A DNA stretch of 64,000 nt from Panicum virgatum (GCF_016808335.1 NC_053153.1:25840090-25904089), one strand, 5' to 3'. Shown: positions 1 to 10,476, counted from the stretch's first letter. A program made the numbers and translations. The notes: a model not told the origin generated them from the sequence alone.

Positions 1-198
1 AAGGGAACGTGCAGAGGCACGCCGAGCGGCCTCAACAGGGTCGGCCGACCTCTGCCATCCACCCATGTCCCATCACCACCGACGGGGAGCACCATACCTG
101 CATGCCTAAGCGCTAGAGCATTGACGTGGAGCAACAGACACCGCTCAGGGGGCCGACTGGCCTACCCCAGGCCGGCCGGCCAGGCCTCTGCGCGCTGC

Positions 199-206
199 TA
201 TAAAAG
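199..206 (+). promoter_or_regulatory. Internal TATA box upstream of family A ORF2
   Basis: TATAAAAG about 360 bp before the ORF2 ATG and just after an AGGCCGGCCGGCC cluster (about 170-186). The other A copy has the same TATAAAAG on the minus strand at 22318-22325, also beside GGCCGGCC and at a similar distance from its ATG. This makes a second promoter inside the element plausible, separate from the LTR promoter. Confidence 0.55.
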
Positions 207-559
207 TCAGCGAGCCCGATGTCCCTCAGTGCACCAGAAGCTCAGGTACTCATGATCCAGCCCGAGCTCCCTAATCCCTTCTCTCTTCCTTGAGTTTCTT
301 GCCTAATTGAGCTCTTTTGAGTGGATTAGGAGAATAACTCAAGTGCTAGCTCGCTTAAAAACAAAATTTGAGTAGTAATTAGTGAAGTTCATAAACCAGA
401 AAACACAAGAATATTTCCTTTCCTAAATAAACTCATGGCTCGCTGAACATTGAACGATTGTGGTGGTTTAACGCCCCGCAAGAACGACTAACGACTAATG
501 CTAACCCTCCTCTTAACTTCTTGTTTCCTGCGGGTATTACTCGTGCTAACCTTTTGTAG
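207..559 (+). other. Leader of ORF2 with probable 3' splice site
   Basis: Noncoding leader between the internal TATA box and ORF2. It ends in a branch-point-like CTAAC, a T-rich run and TTTTGTAG (exon would start at 560), five bases before the ATG. The second A copy has TTTTGCAG at the matching place on the minus strand (about 21920). A matching donor is not obvious, so the intron start is unknown. Blocks such as AACTCAAGTGCTAGCTC are shared with the other copy. Confidence 0.45.
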
Positions 560-564
560 GCATC

Positions 565-2240
565 ATGATCACTCGAGCAAAGGAGAAGGTCAAGAAGGCA
601 TTCTCGAGAAGGTCGAGAAGCTCGCAGAGTTCCTCTTGTTCTCAGGATAACATGTCGGTCGACTCCGGTCACCACTCGCATGCATCCCGGGAAGAAGAAA
701 TTCCCGCAGTCCCAAGAAGCCGCTTCCGCATCAGGATCTTGACGATGGTCGAGCAGATCATCTACAAGAACGACTACGAGCGGCAAGCACTTGAGCTACT
801 GAAGAGGCAAACTTATGCCCATGCCAAGAGGTTCGAAGCCCGCTTCTTCATCATGACAGGACTTTTGCAAGACATGAACCAAGCTTTCACCGCCGTCGGA
901 TGGGAGAACTTCACCGATATCATCGAGCCAGGTTCGCATCTCTGGAGCATGGAATTTCTTATGCCTCTTACCGTTGAAGAAACTAGCACTGAAACTAAAG
1001 TTTACTTTCGGTTCTTTAACGAACAATTTGAAATGACTCTCCAACAATTTAGTGTTGCTTTGGGCTTTAATAAAAGATGTATCTTAGACCCCAACACACA
1101 TGTTGAGTGTTATCAGTATGACCGTAGCTCTTGGTGGTGTGAAATTTCTAATGAACCCGTGAGTAGTAAGAATAGCATAGTTTCAATTCATAATCCTACT
1201 CTGAGGTTTCTCGCCAAGTGACTCGCCATGGTTATGCATTCCCGCGTAGACCTTCGCCTCTGCAGCTTGCCTGAGCTGCAGTGTCTGTACGCTATGGCGA
1301 ACAAGATTCGTTTCTCTCCTGTCCGGAGCATGCTTGCTCATTGGCAGAAGATGATTACAGCCAGAAGCACCATCGACATAACCCCACTAGTCACCCGTGT
1401 GACGAGGTATGTCAAAGCGATGGAGGGCGCCGAAGTCACCTTCTTGCCTGAGACAGAGGCATACATATACGACGTCGGTCTTGAGCATTTTGTGCAAGGG
1501 CACATGATGAAGGAAGGGCCAGGAAATTCTATCTTCATGTGTTACCCCGGGTACGATAGGGAGATCGAGCTTCCATGCCCGAGACTCTCTTTCTCTACTT
1601 GGTGAAAAGCCTAACATTGCAGATGGAGAAAAAAGAACCCGCACGACGGAGCATTGCAGGTCCACAGACGAGGAGCAGGACACGGCGCGGACAACCCGAA
1701 GCAGGTCATTCACGACATGCCTCGGCACAGCCGGGGCCGTCCACGGAGAACATGAGCTTCGAGGAGGCGTACGGTCATTACAACTATGACCCGTACTAGG
1801 CCGGCAGCAGCGGATTCACCGGTGGACAAGGACCGTACTACCCCGCAGGTATGCATTCGTCTTATGGTCCACAGATGGTTCCCTCATCGTCAGCCCGCTT
1901 CAACTATGAGGACCCGATTCTTCGGAGCATCGCGGACCTGTCAAACCGCATCAGCACCCTTGGTACACAGCAGCGGGAGATGCAGGACACGATGACACAC
2001 AACACCCAGCTCACTCAAGAGAACTGGGGGTTGACCTCTGCTTTGCAGTACGACGTCTCGAACGTCTTCATCCACCTTGGACTGGACTATCAGCAGTTCC
2101 AGCCGCACTAGACATACCAACTGCACCAGCCATACCAGCAGGAGAACCATGACGACAAAGAGGAGAACAACGACAACGACAACGACAAGCATGATGAAGA
2201 CCCCGACGAGGGAGAGCAGGACTCCGACGAGGAGGACTGA
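565..2240 (+). pseudogene. Family A ORF2, Athila ORF1-like protein, decayed
   Basis: Start chosen at the ATG at 565, directly after the probable splice acceptor. The N-terminus is basic and Ser-rich. A folded region follows with the pattern MEFL, VYFRFFNEQFEMTL and FSVALGF (about residues 125-170), then a second conserved part (MVMHSRVDLRLC, FMCYPGYD). The C-terminal half is low-complexity, with Gln/Tyr/Pro-rich stretches, and closes with an acidic EQDSDEED tail. In-frame stops lie at 1219, 1797 and 2109, and one frame change lies near 1600. The opposite-strand copy at 14240-15076 preserves the middle and C-terminal parts. The pattern resembles the ORF1 class found in plant Athila-type Gypsy elements and in other retrotransposons. 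Its molecular function is not known to me. It occupies the place where pol would normally be. Confidence 0.7.
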
Positions 2241-2250
2241 GCTTCACCGA

Positions 2251-2264
2251 AGCTTGGGGGGAAG
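2251..2264 (+). promoter_or_regulatory. Internal polypurine tract of family A
   Basis: AGCTTGGGGGGAAG lies 10 bp after the ORF2 stop and closely matches the terminal polypurine tract at 3614-3628. The other A copy keeps the same string on the minus strand near 14355. It may be a second plus-strand primer, like a central polypurine tract, or a remnant of an older 3' end. Confidence 0.35.
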
Positions 2265-2274
2265 TCACACCGCC

Positions 2275-2282
2275 AGGTAAGT
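2275..2282 (+). other. Probable splice donor after ORF2
   Basis: CAG/GTAAGT, a near-perfect plant donor with the intron starting at 2277. It is conserved as CAG/GTAAGT in the minus-strand copy (plus-strand 14330-14338). The acceptor it uses was not identified. Together with the acceptor at 558-559 it would make ORF2 a single coding exon. Confidence 0.45.
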
Positions 2283-3610
2283 CATCCACCCGCTCCTTTC
2301 ATTCAGTAGCCATGCCAAAAAATAACAAAAATAATAGTAGTAGTAATAAACAAATAATCTCTTAATGAAAATCCCAAAAAATATTTACATGCTTTGAATA
2401 AAATATATGAGTGGAAATCCGTGTAAGCTCTCACTTTGGAAATGATGAATAGTTGCTCTATTTAAACTCTGTATATGCCTCGTTTACAACTTGTTACTCT
2501 CCTAGTACCTGAACTAGTTGGAGCATAGTAGTTCCACTAAAAATCTGGTTGAGTGGAGGCATGAGTTTAATTTCTGAAAGTCTAAGTTGTTGCGGGATTC
2601 GAGATAGCCCAAACCAGAATTCAAACTGCTGCTCTAGTAGGGAACCCCTTGAAATTCTTTTAAAACTAAAATTTTGGTGAAGATTTCCCATGGTAAAAAT
2701 GACCCATCCAGAGCCTTATATTGCATAAACCGTTTTGAGCTATCTGAAGTTACTTTGAGCTTGGTCGAATGGTGCATCCACTTCGGGAATGGTACTTGCC
2801 TTCTACAGGTCTCTATCCCACAAATCCACCATTTGCTAGCCCAAACATAGCTGGCCTGTCTGTCACCCAGTCCGGGAATTGACATCTACTCTTGCCGGCT
2901 ATATATCCCCGCAATCACCATCTCATACACCACAAGTTCATCCCATAGAAGCTTCCCCATTCAAAACTCTAAAGAGAATTCAAGATATTTCAGCAAAGGA
3001 GACTGAAGTTATCTTCTTAAAAAAAAGAGAAGTCCACTCCCCACTTCAAGTTGCAAATTATGGAGTTCAAATAAATGGGAAGCCATTCATGCCATCCATT
3101 CCATACCCTCCAAAAACCCCATGCTCCATGAGACCTGGATTTGGCTAAGTACCGACCCCGGCTTGGATCACCCTTCGGCTAAGCAATACAGGTAACCAAG
3201 GTACGCATACATCTTCCTACCCATAAACTCCACATATCAGCTTTAGAGATAGGAGGAAGATGGTCATATTTCTCGACCATATGTGAGGATCATACACTTT
3301 GAGAGACTTGAGAGTACCATTGGGAAACCTAAACCTCTTTTGAAAATTCTTGCAAAAATCCAAGTTGGGAACCTGAACAGGTAGCAGGGAACATTCCGGT
3401 GAAGGTTGTTCAGTCCAACAACCGTTCATGACCGAGGGATGAAAAACGAATACGCCCCATCTTCCAGAACCTTATGTATGTGTTAACTTTTCATAAGTAC
3501 ATACGGGAAGAGTAATATGCTGTGCACAAGGTACCTGCAAGGGGGTAAACATTGATGCAACTACTGATCCACAGAGCCTCAGTTTAAGCTTTGCTCGAGG
3601 ACGAGCAAAA
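2283..3610 (+). other. Family A noncoding region between ORF2 and 3' LTR
   Basis: About 1.3 kb with only short meaningless frames. It is collinear with plus-strand 12955-14330 read on the minus strand, for example the GCTCGAGGACGAGCAAA block just before the polypurine tract. No domain is recognised. Confidence 0.6.
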
Positions 3611-3628
3611 GTTTAAGCTTGGGGGGGG
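3611..3628 (+). promoter_or_regulatory. Polypurine tract of family A copy 1
   Basis: GTTTAAGCTTGGGGGGGG directly abuts the LTR start TGTTGACGG. This fixes the plus orientation and the LTR boundary. Confidence 0.85.
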
Positions 3629-4620
3629 TGTTGACGGCCAGAAATTCACAATCTGAGCCATTAACTTCTCGGAAATAACATGAGCTTTACACTATGTTCC
3701 ATTCATATTCTGTTTAATTCTAATGAGTTCCATGAGTTTTGGATGAGTCTTGATTTCAGGAACAGGTGTACCAAAATTGAGAAAATCCGAGGCCGACCGG
3801 CCTCTCTTAGGCCGGCCGGCCTGGCACCTCCACAAACACGGTCCCGGCTTCGAACCAGTGGCAATGTGGCACAATTAAGGGGCTCTAAGTCAAGGGTTAG
3901 GCCTTGGTCCAACTGGAAACACCGAAAGGCCTCAACATCCATCCAAAGGTTCACAAGGCAGCCCAAAATCACAAGTGTTTCAAGAACCCACTTCCCTGGA
4001 GACTACACAAGAGCAGAGCAGGGCCTCGGTCAAGTCAGAGGCCGAGATGGGCCAGAGGGAGGCCGGCTGGCCTAGCAACTGCAAAACCGACGCAAGACCA
4101 ACTGCTAACCGCCTCCAGGAAGTAATCAGAGCCACTGTCTGAAGGTCGGTGGCCACGTGGCATGATCCCCAGGCCGGCCGGCCTAGGGGAGGCCGGCCGG
4201 CCCCACTCTACAGTGTCTCAAGCCCCAGCTTCACGTGGAAGTCAAGCACACCGACCTTACCTGCTTTCAACTGACGCTACGGAGGATAACTGCCTGTTAC
4301 CGACCTTGGGAGGGCTATAAAAGGAGGCACCATCCATCACTTTAACACACACCATTGTAGCTCTTCTCTTCCACTTGTACTTTTTAGAGTAGGTTAGTAG
4401 CTTGGGAGTTAGAGTCGAGTCGAGCTTGCTCGGGACTCCGGAGTCGTCGGAAGTCTGGTATAGCTCTTGTATCTTTCTTTTGACTTTATTAATATAAGTT
4501 ATCTTCTTTACTTTTCCGAGTTCATCTTTACTTTCCGTAGTCTTTCATTTACTCAATTCTGAGGTTCAGCTTGAGCACGGAAGTTTTCCTTTAGCTTAGG
4601 TTAAGTTATCTTTCTTAGTG
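3629..4620 (+). repeat. 3' LTR of family A copy 1, truncated
   Basis: Starts TGTTGACGG. The complete A LTR (11272-12942) is 1671 bp, so about 680 bp are missing here. TATAAAAGG at 4316-4324 is the LTR promoter and is preceded by several GGCCGGCC clusters (about 3810, 4070, 4170-4200). Similarity to the other A LTRs stops around 4610-4625, and family C sequence starts at about 4633. Confidence 0.85.
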
Positions 4621-4632
4621 ATCGGGAACTTA

Positions 4633-4869
4633 TCCCTGTGGCGCCCTGCTTCAGCTTCGGAGAGTCTTTATCGTATTTTGTACTTTGCTTCCGTTGTATG
4701 AGACATTTATGTCATTAATGTAATAAATAACATTCGTATTCGCTTTATTATGTCTTTTTACGTGATATGTGCTATGATATACTGTTCATTCTATTGTATA
4801 TACGTGTGACTTGATCCTGGCACGTATATGATTGCTCGGTTTATGTTCTTTTATAAACCAGGTGTTACA
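4633..4869 (+). repeat. 5' LTR remnant of family C copy 1
   Basis: Matches the last part of the 3' LTR (10232-10476) from CCCTGTGGCGCC to GTGTTACA, with few substitutions. About 3.4 kb of the 5' LTR is lost. Confidence 0.85.
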
Positions 4870-4872
4870 GAG

Positions 4873-4884
4873 TGGTATCAAAGC
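4873..4884 (+). promoter_or_regulatory. Primer-binding site, initiator Met-tRNA type
   Basis: TGGTATCAAAGC lies three bases after the LTR end. It differs from the usual TGGTATCAGAGC by one base. Confidence 0.75.
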
Positions 4885-5674
4885 CGTATCGACTGTAGGA
4901 CGAAGCCTAGATATAACTGGTCGAGTTTTAGGACTTCTTCTCTCCAATCCTTGCTTGCTGAAACTATTTTACTATTATACCCCTTGAATTCTATGACTTT
5001 TACTCGTCTTGTCTTGATTTCTCTCTATAGAATAGTTTTTGTAGATTTTGGCCTAAATCAGTCAGCTGACCACCATAAGTATCATCTAGGTGACCCTTTA
5101 TAATAATACGATAGTACGTTCCGCGACGCGTTGTGTTAGTCGAGTCGTATGTTAAACTCGGCTAAGTTGTGAAATTTGTATGCTTGTTATGATGCTACAT
5201 GTTTGATTTGGAATTTTGAATGATTGCATAGTTTAGTAGTTAAATTTGTTTAATGAAAATCATTCTTAAGTTAAAGTAAATTAATTAATAAAACGAGTTA
5301 GATCGTTGGGGGTAAGACCATCCACTCTATCCTCTCTACCTTATCATGCCTTGGGTTTCTGTCTTGTGGAGAAGAAGGATAGCACGAAGAGAAGGTGATA
5401 TCCAGAGGTTCACCGATGAGGACGTCGGTTTCTGTAAGGGGGTAGGGATGTGACACCCCGGCCTACAGATAGTACTGGAGAAGTTGAGAATCTCTCAGAC
5501 AAAACAGAAGAGTTATGCTCTAGTTCCTTGTTCCCGGATTTATGTAACACTTATCTGGAGTTATCAGCAGTAATGCCTGTGCAGTGTTGTCTAAATAGGA
5601 TAGAACCTTAAATAATGGAGTTTTTCTCTCTTCCTTGACCTTACCAATCTGTATTTCCTTTTATCCCAGCTCAG
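4885..5674 (+). other. Leader of family C copy 1 with embedded LTR-like start
   Basis: Noncoding. At 5437-5452 a TAAGGGGGTAGGGA tract is followed at 5453 by TGTGACACCCCGG, which looks like a polypurine tract plus the start of another chromovirus LTR. The leader therefore seems to be a patchwork. It ends in TCCCAGCTCAG directly before the ATG at 5675, a plausible splice acceptor. Confidence 0.4.
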
Positions 5675-6791
5675 ATGTCGGCAGAACAAAAAGACCTTAG
5701 AGGCAGTGCAATGGGTGATGGTGAGAAAGCTTGTCCGTGTTGCCACTTCTATGGCGTTCCTTGTTGTCAAGTTCGTGCGACTGAAGATGAAGCCACAACT
5801 AGGAGGAACCAGAGGTTGTTCTCCGGTACAAAGAGAAAGAGGTCTCATCAAGAGCAGCTGGCAGAGGATTCCCTTTTCCTCGACAGTCCATCGGTCGATG
5901 AGCTACAGACCATCCAGAAGAGAAAGGATCCTGAGTGCTCTAGAGATACACAGGTCGAGAATCAAGCTCTCCATGATTATGTTGATGGGTTGACTATCAC
6001 TATGAATGTGATTCAACCACGCGGTCGCAAGGAATCCAAAGAGCAAGCAGCAGAAATGATGCAAGATGTGATGCCAAGTTCACATGGAGGTCAACCAAGT
6101 AGCGCCATTCACCACCACCGCATGTGCTACCAATGCGAGCAAAAAGGTCATTATGCCAAAAGTTGTCCACAGAAACGCCTTTCATCCGACACCACGGCAG
6201 GCAGGACAGCAGGGGCGCCCAGCCCAACCCAGAGCACCACGACAGGGGAAGGTGAACCATGTGACGGCCGAGTCAGCAGCCAAGTCTCCGAACGTGGTTA
6301 TTGGTACGTCCATGGTTAACTCATATCTAGCTACGGTGCTGTTCGATACTGGTGCTACACATTCCTTTATTGCACAGTCTTTTGTGGAGCATCACGGTAT
6401 TCGCACTAACACATTAAAGAAGTGCATGTTAATATCTTCACCTGGAGGACAATTGAGGTCTCATATCTTCTGCCCCAGAGTCAGTGTTTCCATAGAAAGA
6501 GTAAAGTTCATTACAAATCTGATGGTGATAGACACCAAGGGTATTGATGTGATTCTGGGAATGGATACTCTTGCCAAGTGGGGAGTCAGAATTGATTGTG
6601 CTCAGCGGTCAGTTCACTTGTTAGCATCTAATGGCCAAGAGGTGATAGTCAGTGCTACAGAGCCTTCTGGTTTTCTTCATCAGATGGAGGCTAGACCCAC
6701 GGATGGTATTCACGTGGTGGCTGGATTCCCGGATGTCTTTCCGGAGGATTTGTCAGAAGAAGGAAGAGGAGTTGATGAAGACCTATCCTAA
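5675..6791 (+). pseudogene. Family C gag remnant and retropepsin
   Basis: Frame 1 starts at 5675 and encodes a Cys-rich N-terminus (CPCCHFYGVPCC, residues 20-31), a charged linker and one CCHC knuckle (CYQCEQKGHYAKSC, residues 151-164, about 6125-6166). A frame change near 6180-6200 leads to a retropepsin with the active-site motif LFDTGATHSF (about 6342-6371), the ILGMDTL flap region and FPDVFPEDL, the usual lead-in to reverse transcriptase. The ORF then jumps near 6760 to a pol-terminal-like tail. No capsid domain is visible between the start and the knuckle. Role by family: RNA packaging and polyprotein processing. As it stands it cannot supply a complete gag or pol. Confidence 0.7.
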
Positions 6792-6848
6792 TCTCTTTGC
6801 TAGCCAGCCCAGAATCTCGGGACGAGATTCCTGTAAGGGGGTAGGATT
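6772..6848 (+). pseudogene. Pol C-terminal remnant and polypurine tract
   Basis: The stretch reading ISGRDSCKGVGF resembles the last residues of chromovirus pol ORFs. The AAGGGGGTAGGAT tract (6835-6847) then abuts the 3' LTR at 6849. Everything between protease and this tail has been deleted. Confidence 0.55.
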
Positions 6849-9800
6849 TGTAACACCCTAATTTAATTTTCAGTATTTAATAATAAATTTAATTGGCTTT
6901 AATTAAATTTCTAAGGTTTATTGTGTTTAAACTTGCATTTAATCTAATTTTTGTTCCTCAAGTAATTAAAATTTTATCTAGGTTTAATCTTGTTGTTGCA
7001 TTCATGCTGATGCATAGTTTTTAATTGAGTGAGTGTGGTTTGAATTCAAACTTGTATTTGAATTCAAACGTGCTTGTTTGTTTTAGAAATAGAATAGAAA
7101 AGGAAAAGAAAACCCAAAGCCCAGTAAACCAGCCCAAGACAAACCCCGCTCAACCCAAGATCCCGGCCCAATCAAACCCCGCTCGACCCACTTCCCCCTC
7201 ACCCTTTCCCCTCACTTCAGCCCGCATCCTCGGCCCAACCCTTTTCTCCTCTCTTTCCCACGCGTCGGCCGGTGCCGCTCTTCCACGGCCCAGCTACCGC
7301 ACCCCGGCCCGTTACCCCCCGCGCGCTCCCGCTCTCCCCCTCTTTCCCAGCCTACCTCAGCGCCCGTCCCAGCATCCTGCTCGCCCTTCGCGCCCCGCGG
7401 AACAGCAGTAGCAGCGTGCAGTGCGGACTCCTCTCTAGCGAGCCCGCAAGTCAGCAGCGCGCCCCGCCCCGTAGCGAGTCAATGGCTCTCGCGCGATGCC
7501 CCGCAAGTCAGCAGCCCGCTCCCTCGCTCCGCGCTCGGACTGCCTGTTCTCACTGCGCGTCGCCCGTGGGCCCAGCTCAACCATTGGCCGCAACCCCACT
7601 TCCCCCTTCCCCCACGGATGGCCCGATCCCGCAGCGGCCCAGCGCCCTCGCTCACGTCCAGCGCAGCGGCCCGTTCCGCACATGGCCCACTCCCACGCCT
7701 CGCGCCCTGCCGGCCCGACTCCCACTCTCTCCGCTCCCTCAGCACCGCGCGCTCGTTCTGCGTCTGACCCGCCGGGCCCACATGTCGGCGCCGCCCCTCC
7801 CGCAGCCGCGCCCGCTTCTCTCTCTCTGCCAAGTTGGCCCCACCCGCCAGGCCGACGCCTCCCCCATGCGGCGCATCCCTCTCTGCTCGCCCGGGCCCGC
7901 GTGTCGGATCCATCCCTTCCCTTCCTTCTCGCGCGCGTCCGCCCGAGCTCACCGCCGCGAATCTCGCCACGCCTGCTCCCTCCACAGCACGGACGCCCAG
8001 ATCCGCCCGCCTACTTAAACTCACACCCCGCGACCCCCTGTACGCCATCCCCACGCCAGTGCCGCCCGAACCTAGCTCGCCGTGCCCGTGCAGCTCCGCC
8101 GCGCAGGCCCCTCCGCGCCACCGTGAACCCAGCGCTCCGCCGCTTCCCTGATCTTCTGGACTACCGCCAAAGCTTCGCACGTGGGTAAGAAACCTCGGCG
8201 CGCTCCTTTTTCCTCCTTTTTCTGCCTCTGTTGGCGCGTAATCGCTCGCCGGCGTAGACCGACCCGCCGCCGCCTTAGCACCCGTCGCTCCGGACCTCCC
8301 CGAACCCCGTTAACCCCTCAGGTGGCTTGCGCATGCCGCCTAGATGCCCCTAGACCCTAGCCCGGCTCTAATCCACCCCTGGAACGCCGAATTTGGTAAC
8401 CCCGGCGACCCTCCGCCGCGGAGCAGAGCTCCGGCGACGGCGCCGCTGCGTCCCGAGCGCCCGAACCGCCCTGGCCGCCCGATCTCAGACGGACGCCCAC
8501 GATTAGATCCATAATCCATCGTTTCCTAACCCTCAGATCCGAATTCTACGGCTGAGATCTAAACGTACCCCTTCGCCTGGCCTTTTTGTTAAAGAGTCCC
8601 TGAAGTTTCCTCGATTTAACCCGCCATCCTTTCTAGTTCAAAACTAATTCCAGTTAGGCCCAAAATTTTGCACAAACCCCCCCAAGCTTTACAGAAATCG
8701 AACCCGCCATCCAGACCTATAGTTTTTGCGAGTTAGCCCCTAAATCTAAGGTTTAATTAAGTTTAGGCCCTCGGTTTTTGTAGAAAACCCCCTGGAACTT
8801 AGTTTTTCTCGCAGAAAAGCCCCTAGGACTTGTTTTTGGCCTAGATTATGCGTTTTAGCTCCGTTTTAGGCGTTCTTTATGTCCACGCGATCGTTGTAAC
8901 GCGTAGAATAGTTTTAGACTAGTTTAGTGTGCTGTTTCTATGTATTGATGTATTGTTTTTTAGTTTTTGTTAGTGTTTGCTTGTATGCTTATTATTGTGC
9001 ATTGTTTTGGCCATGTGTTCGTGAGTAGAAGTTGATCCATCTGAGGAGCCCCAATACCAGTACCCGGAGCAGCCGTCTTTCGAGCACTTTGAGTAGCAGC
9101 AGGAGTAGTACGAGGAAGGCAAGTATAACATGAACAACCTATCATCTTTAAATACAATTTCATACTGTATTTAATTCTGTATGCCTATAAGGACTGTCCT
9201 AGCCACTTTATATCCTTTATATATCCCTTTGGGTTGCATTTGGTTAGTTGTGCTAGGTTGCTGCACTATAACACACTCTGGTCCTTTTTAATTAAATTGA
9301 TTAATGGTTTACTTGAATTTAATTCTGAGAGTGGCCCTCTGTGCTTCGTGCTTGGGTGGCTCACGTCTCGTTAAAATATGGTTTTTGTAGAAACATGGTT
9401 TAGGGGGCCAGCACGGTGCTTAGTGCTTGGTTGGCCACTCTCCATAAGGACCAGTTCATAGAGCGACAACCTGGGACAACAGCGCTACCACAAGGCTAGA
9501 ATGGGATAGACTTGGCGTAATAATTAGATCTTTTTGGTTTGGAGTAACTTACCTGCGGGGCAGGGGCGGTAAGCTTCTATGTCCCTCGTGCTGAGTGGCC
9601 TCGTCTGTGCTTCGTGTCTTGACGCCCACTAGACCTGCTCCATAGTCGCCGATCCACCCTCACGGTTACTCCCTACCAACGAGTTTCTTTGTAAAGGCCT
9701 CGTAGTGAGTCGCTAGTCATCTCACCTAAGGAAGTGTGATGAACAACTAGCGTAGCTCACGACTTGTGGGTAAAGATGTGCAACCTCTGCAGGGTGTAAA

Positions 9801-10476
9801 ACTGGTATACTAGCCGTGCTCACGATTATGAGCGGCCCAGATCCTCCTTTTGATTAGTGGGGTTATCTCCTTCCGACGAGGGAGGTGCCTCTCGGGGTTA
9901 CCTTGGTGGCTTGGTTTCGGTTTGGTTCTCAGTAGTAACATGTTTATTTCTGATTAATTACTATGTAACTGGGTTAATGGTAATTTATCAACTCGTAGTA
10001 AATAGCTTTAATAAAATTTTGCCAACACTTAAAAGCTAATGCAGTCAGTCAGCCAACCTTAGAAGCCTCATAGTTTGTGTTATACTTGTTGAGTACAAGT
10101 TGTGTACTCACTCTTGCCTCTTCTCTACCTTTTTTCCTCTTGGCTATGCTACTGTTGCTCAGTTCCTGCCGACGTGAGGGAGTACGCTCAGCGCTACCAG
10201 GACTACGAGGACTTCTAGGCGTTCGTCTCCCAGTCGACGTCCCTGTGGCGCCCTGCTTCAGCTTCGGAGAGTCTTTATCGTATTTTGTACTTCGCTTCCG
10301 CTGTATCAGACATTTATATCATTAATGTAATAAATAACATTCGTATTCGCTTTATTATGTCTTTTTACGTGATATGTGCTATGATATACTGTTCATTCTG
10401 TTGTATATACGTGTGACTTGATCCTGGCACGTATATGATTGCTCGGTTTATGTTCTTTTATAAACCGGGTGTTACA
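6849..10476 (+). repeat. 3' LTR of family C copy 1 (3628 bp)
   Basis: TGTAACACCC at the start and GGGTGTTACA at the end form inverted LTR termini. A GC-rich block (about 7130-8560) gives long open frames on both strands that look compositional, not coding. Landmarks shared with the copies at 43673-46375 and 56925-59790 include the CTCTGCAGGGTGTAAAACTG segment near 9790 and the gene-like arrangement described at 8012-10218. Confidence 0.85.
8012..10218 (+). other. Spliced mini-ORF inside family C LTR, copy 1
   Basis: TATA-like TACTTAAAC at 8012-8020. The leader exon ends with the donor CACGTGG/GTAAGA (intron from 8185). Exon a is 9029-9118, between TAG and the GC-type donor AAG/GCAAGT. Exon b is 10163-10218, after GTTGCTCAG, and ends YEDF-stop. 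Exons a and b join in phase (one base plus two), giving an acidic, Tyr/Gln/Glu-rich peptide. This copy has two in-frame stops in exon a. The same exon order, phase and splice signals occur in the other two family C LTRs, so the arrangement is probably an old property of the LTR. Function is unknown. Confidence 0.45.

Larger units (their letters stand above)
1..4620 (+). mobile_element. Gypsy-type LTR retrotransposon, family A copy 1 (3' part)
   Basis: Plus-strand element whose 5' half lies outside the window. Visible in order: an internal TATA-box region, a second ORF (ORF2, 565-2240), about 1.3 kb of noncoding sequence, a polypurine tract and a 3' LTR starting TGTTGACGG at 3629. The same arrangement, with nearly matching landmarks, recurs in the minus-strand copy at 11272-38971, which shows that gag and a retropepsin lie upstream of this part. 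The 3' LTR is cut off near 4620, where family C sequence begins, so no target-site duplication can be read. No reverse transcriptase, RNase H or integrase is seen. Placement in the Tat/Athila side of Gypsy rests on the protease and primer-binding site of the other copy and is inference. Confidence 0.85.
4633..10476 (+). mobile_element. Chromovirus-like Gypsy element, family C copy 1, internally deleted
   Basis: Plus-strand element. It has a remnant of the 5' LTR (last 237 bp), a Met-tRNA-type primer site, a leader, a short ORF with a zinc knuckle and retropepsin, the last codons of a pol-like ORF, a polypurine tract and a full 3.6 kb 3' LTR. The 4633-4869 and 10232-10476 segments are nearly identical, which proves the LTR pairing. 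Capsid, reverse transcriptase, RNase H and integrase are missing. A long LTR with TGTAACACCC...GGGTGTTACA ends and a TGGTATCA primer site fits the Tekay/Del lineage, by family knowledge. The left boundary is a deletion junction with family A, so there is no TSD. Confidence 0.85.

Noticed and set aside
7025..8188. Long overlapping open frames on both strands
   Set aside because: They lie in the GC-rich leader of LTR C, are Pro/Ala/Arg/Ser-rich in every frame, overlap each other, and have no domain. Stop-poor composition explains them.
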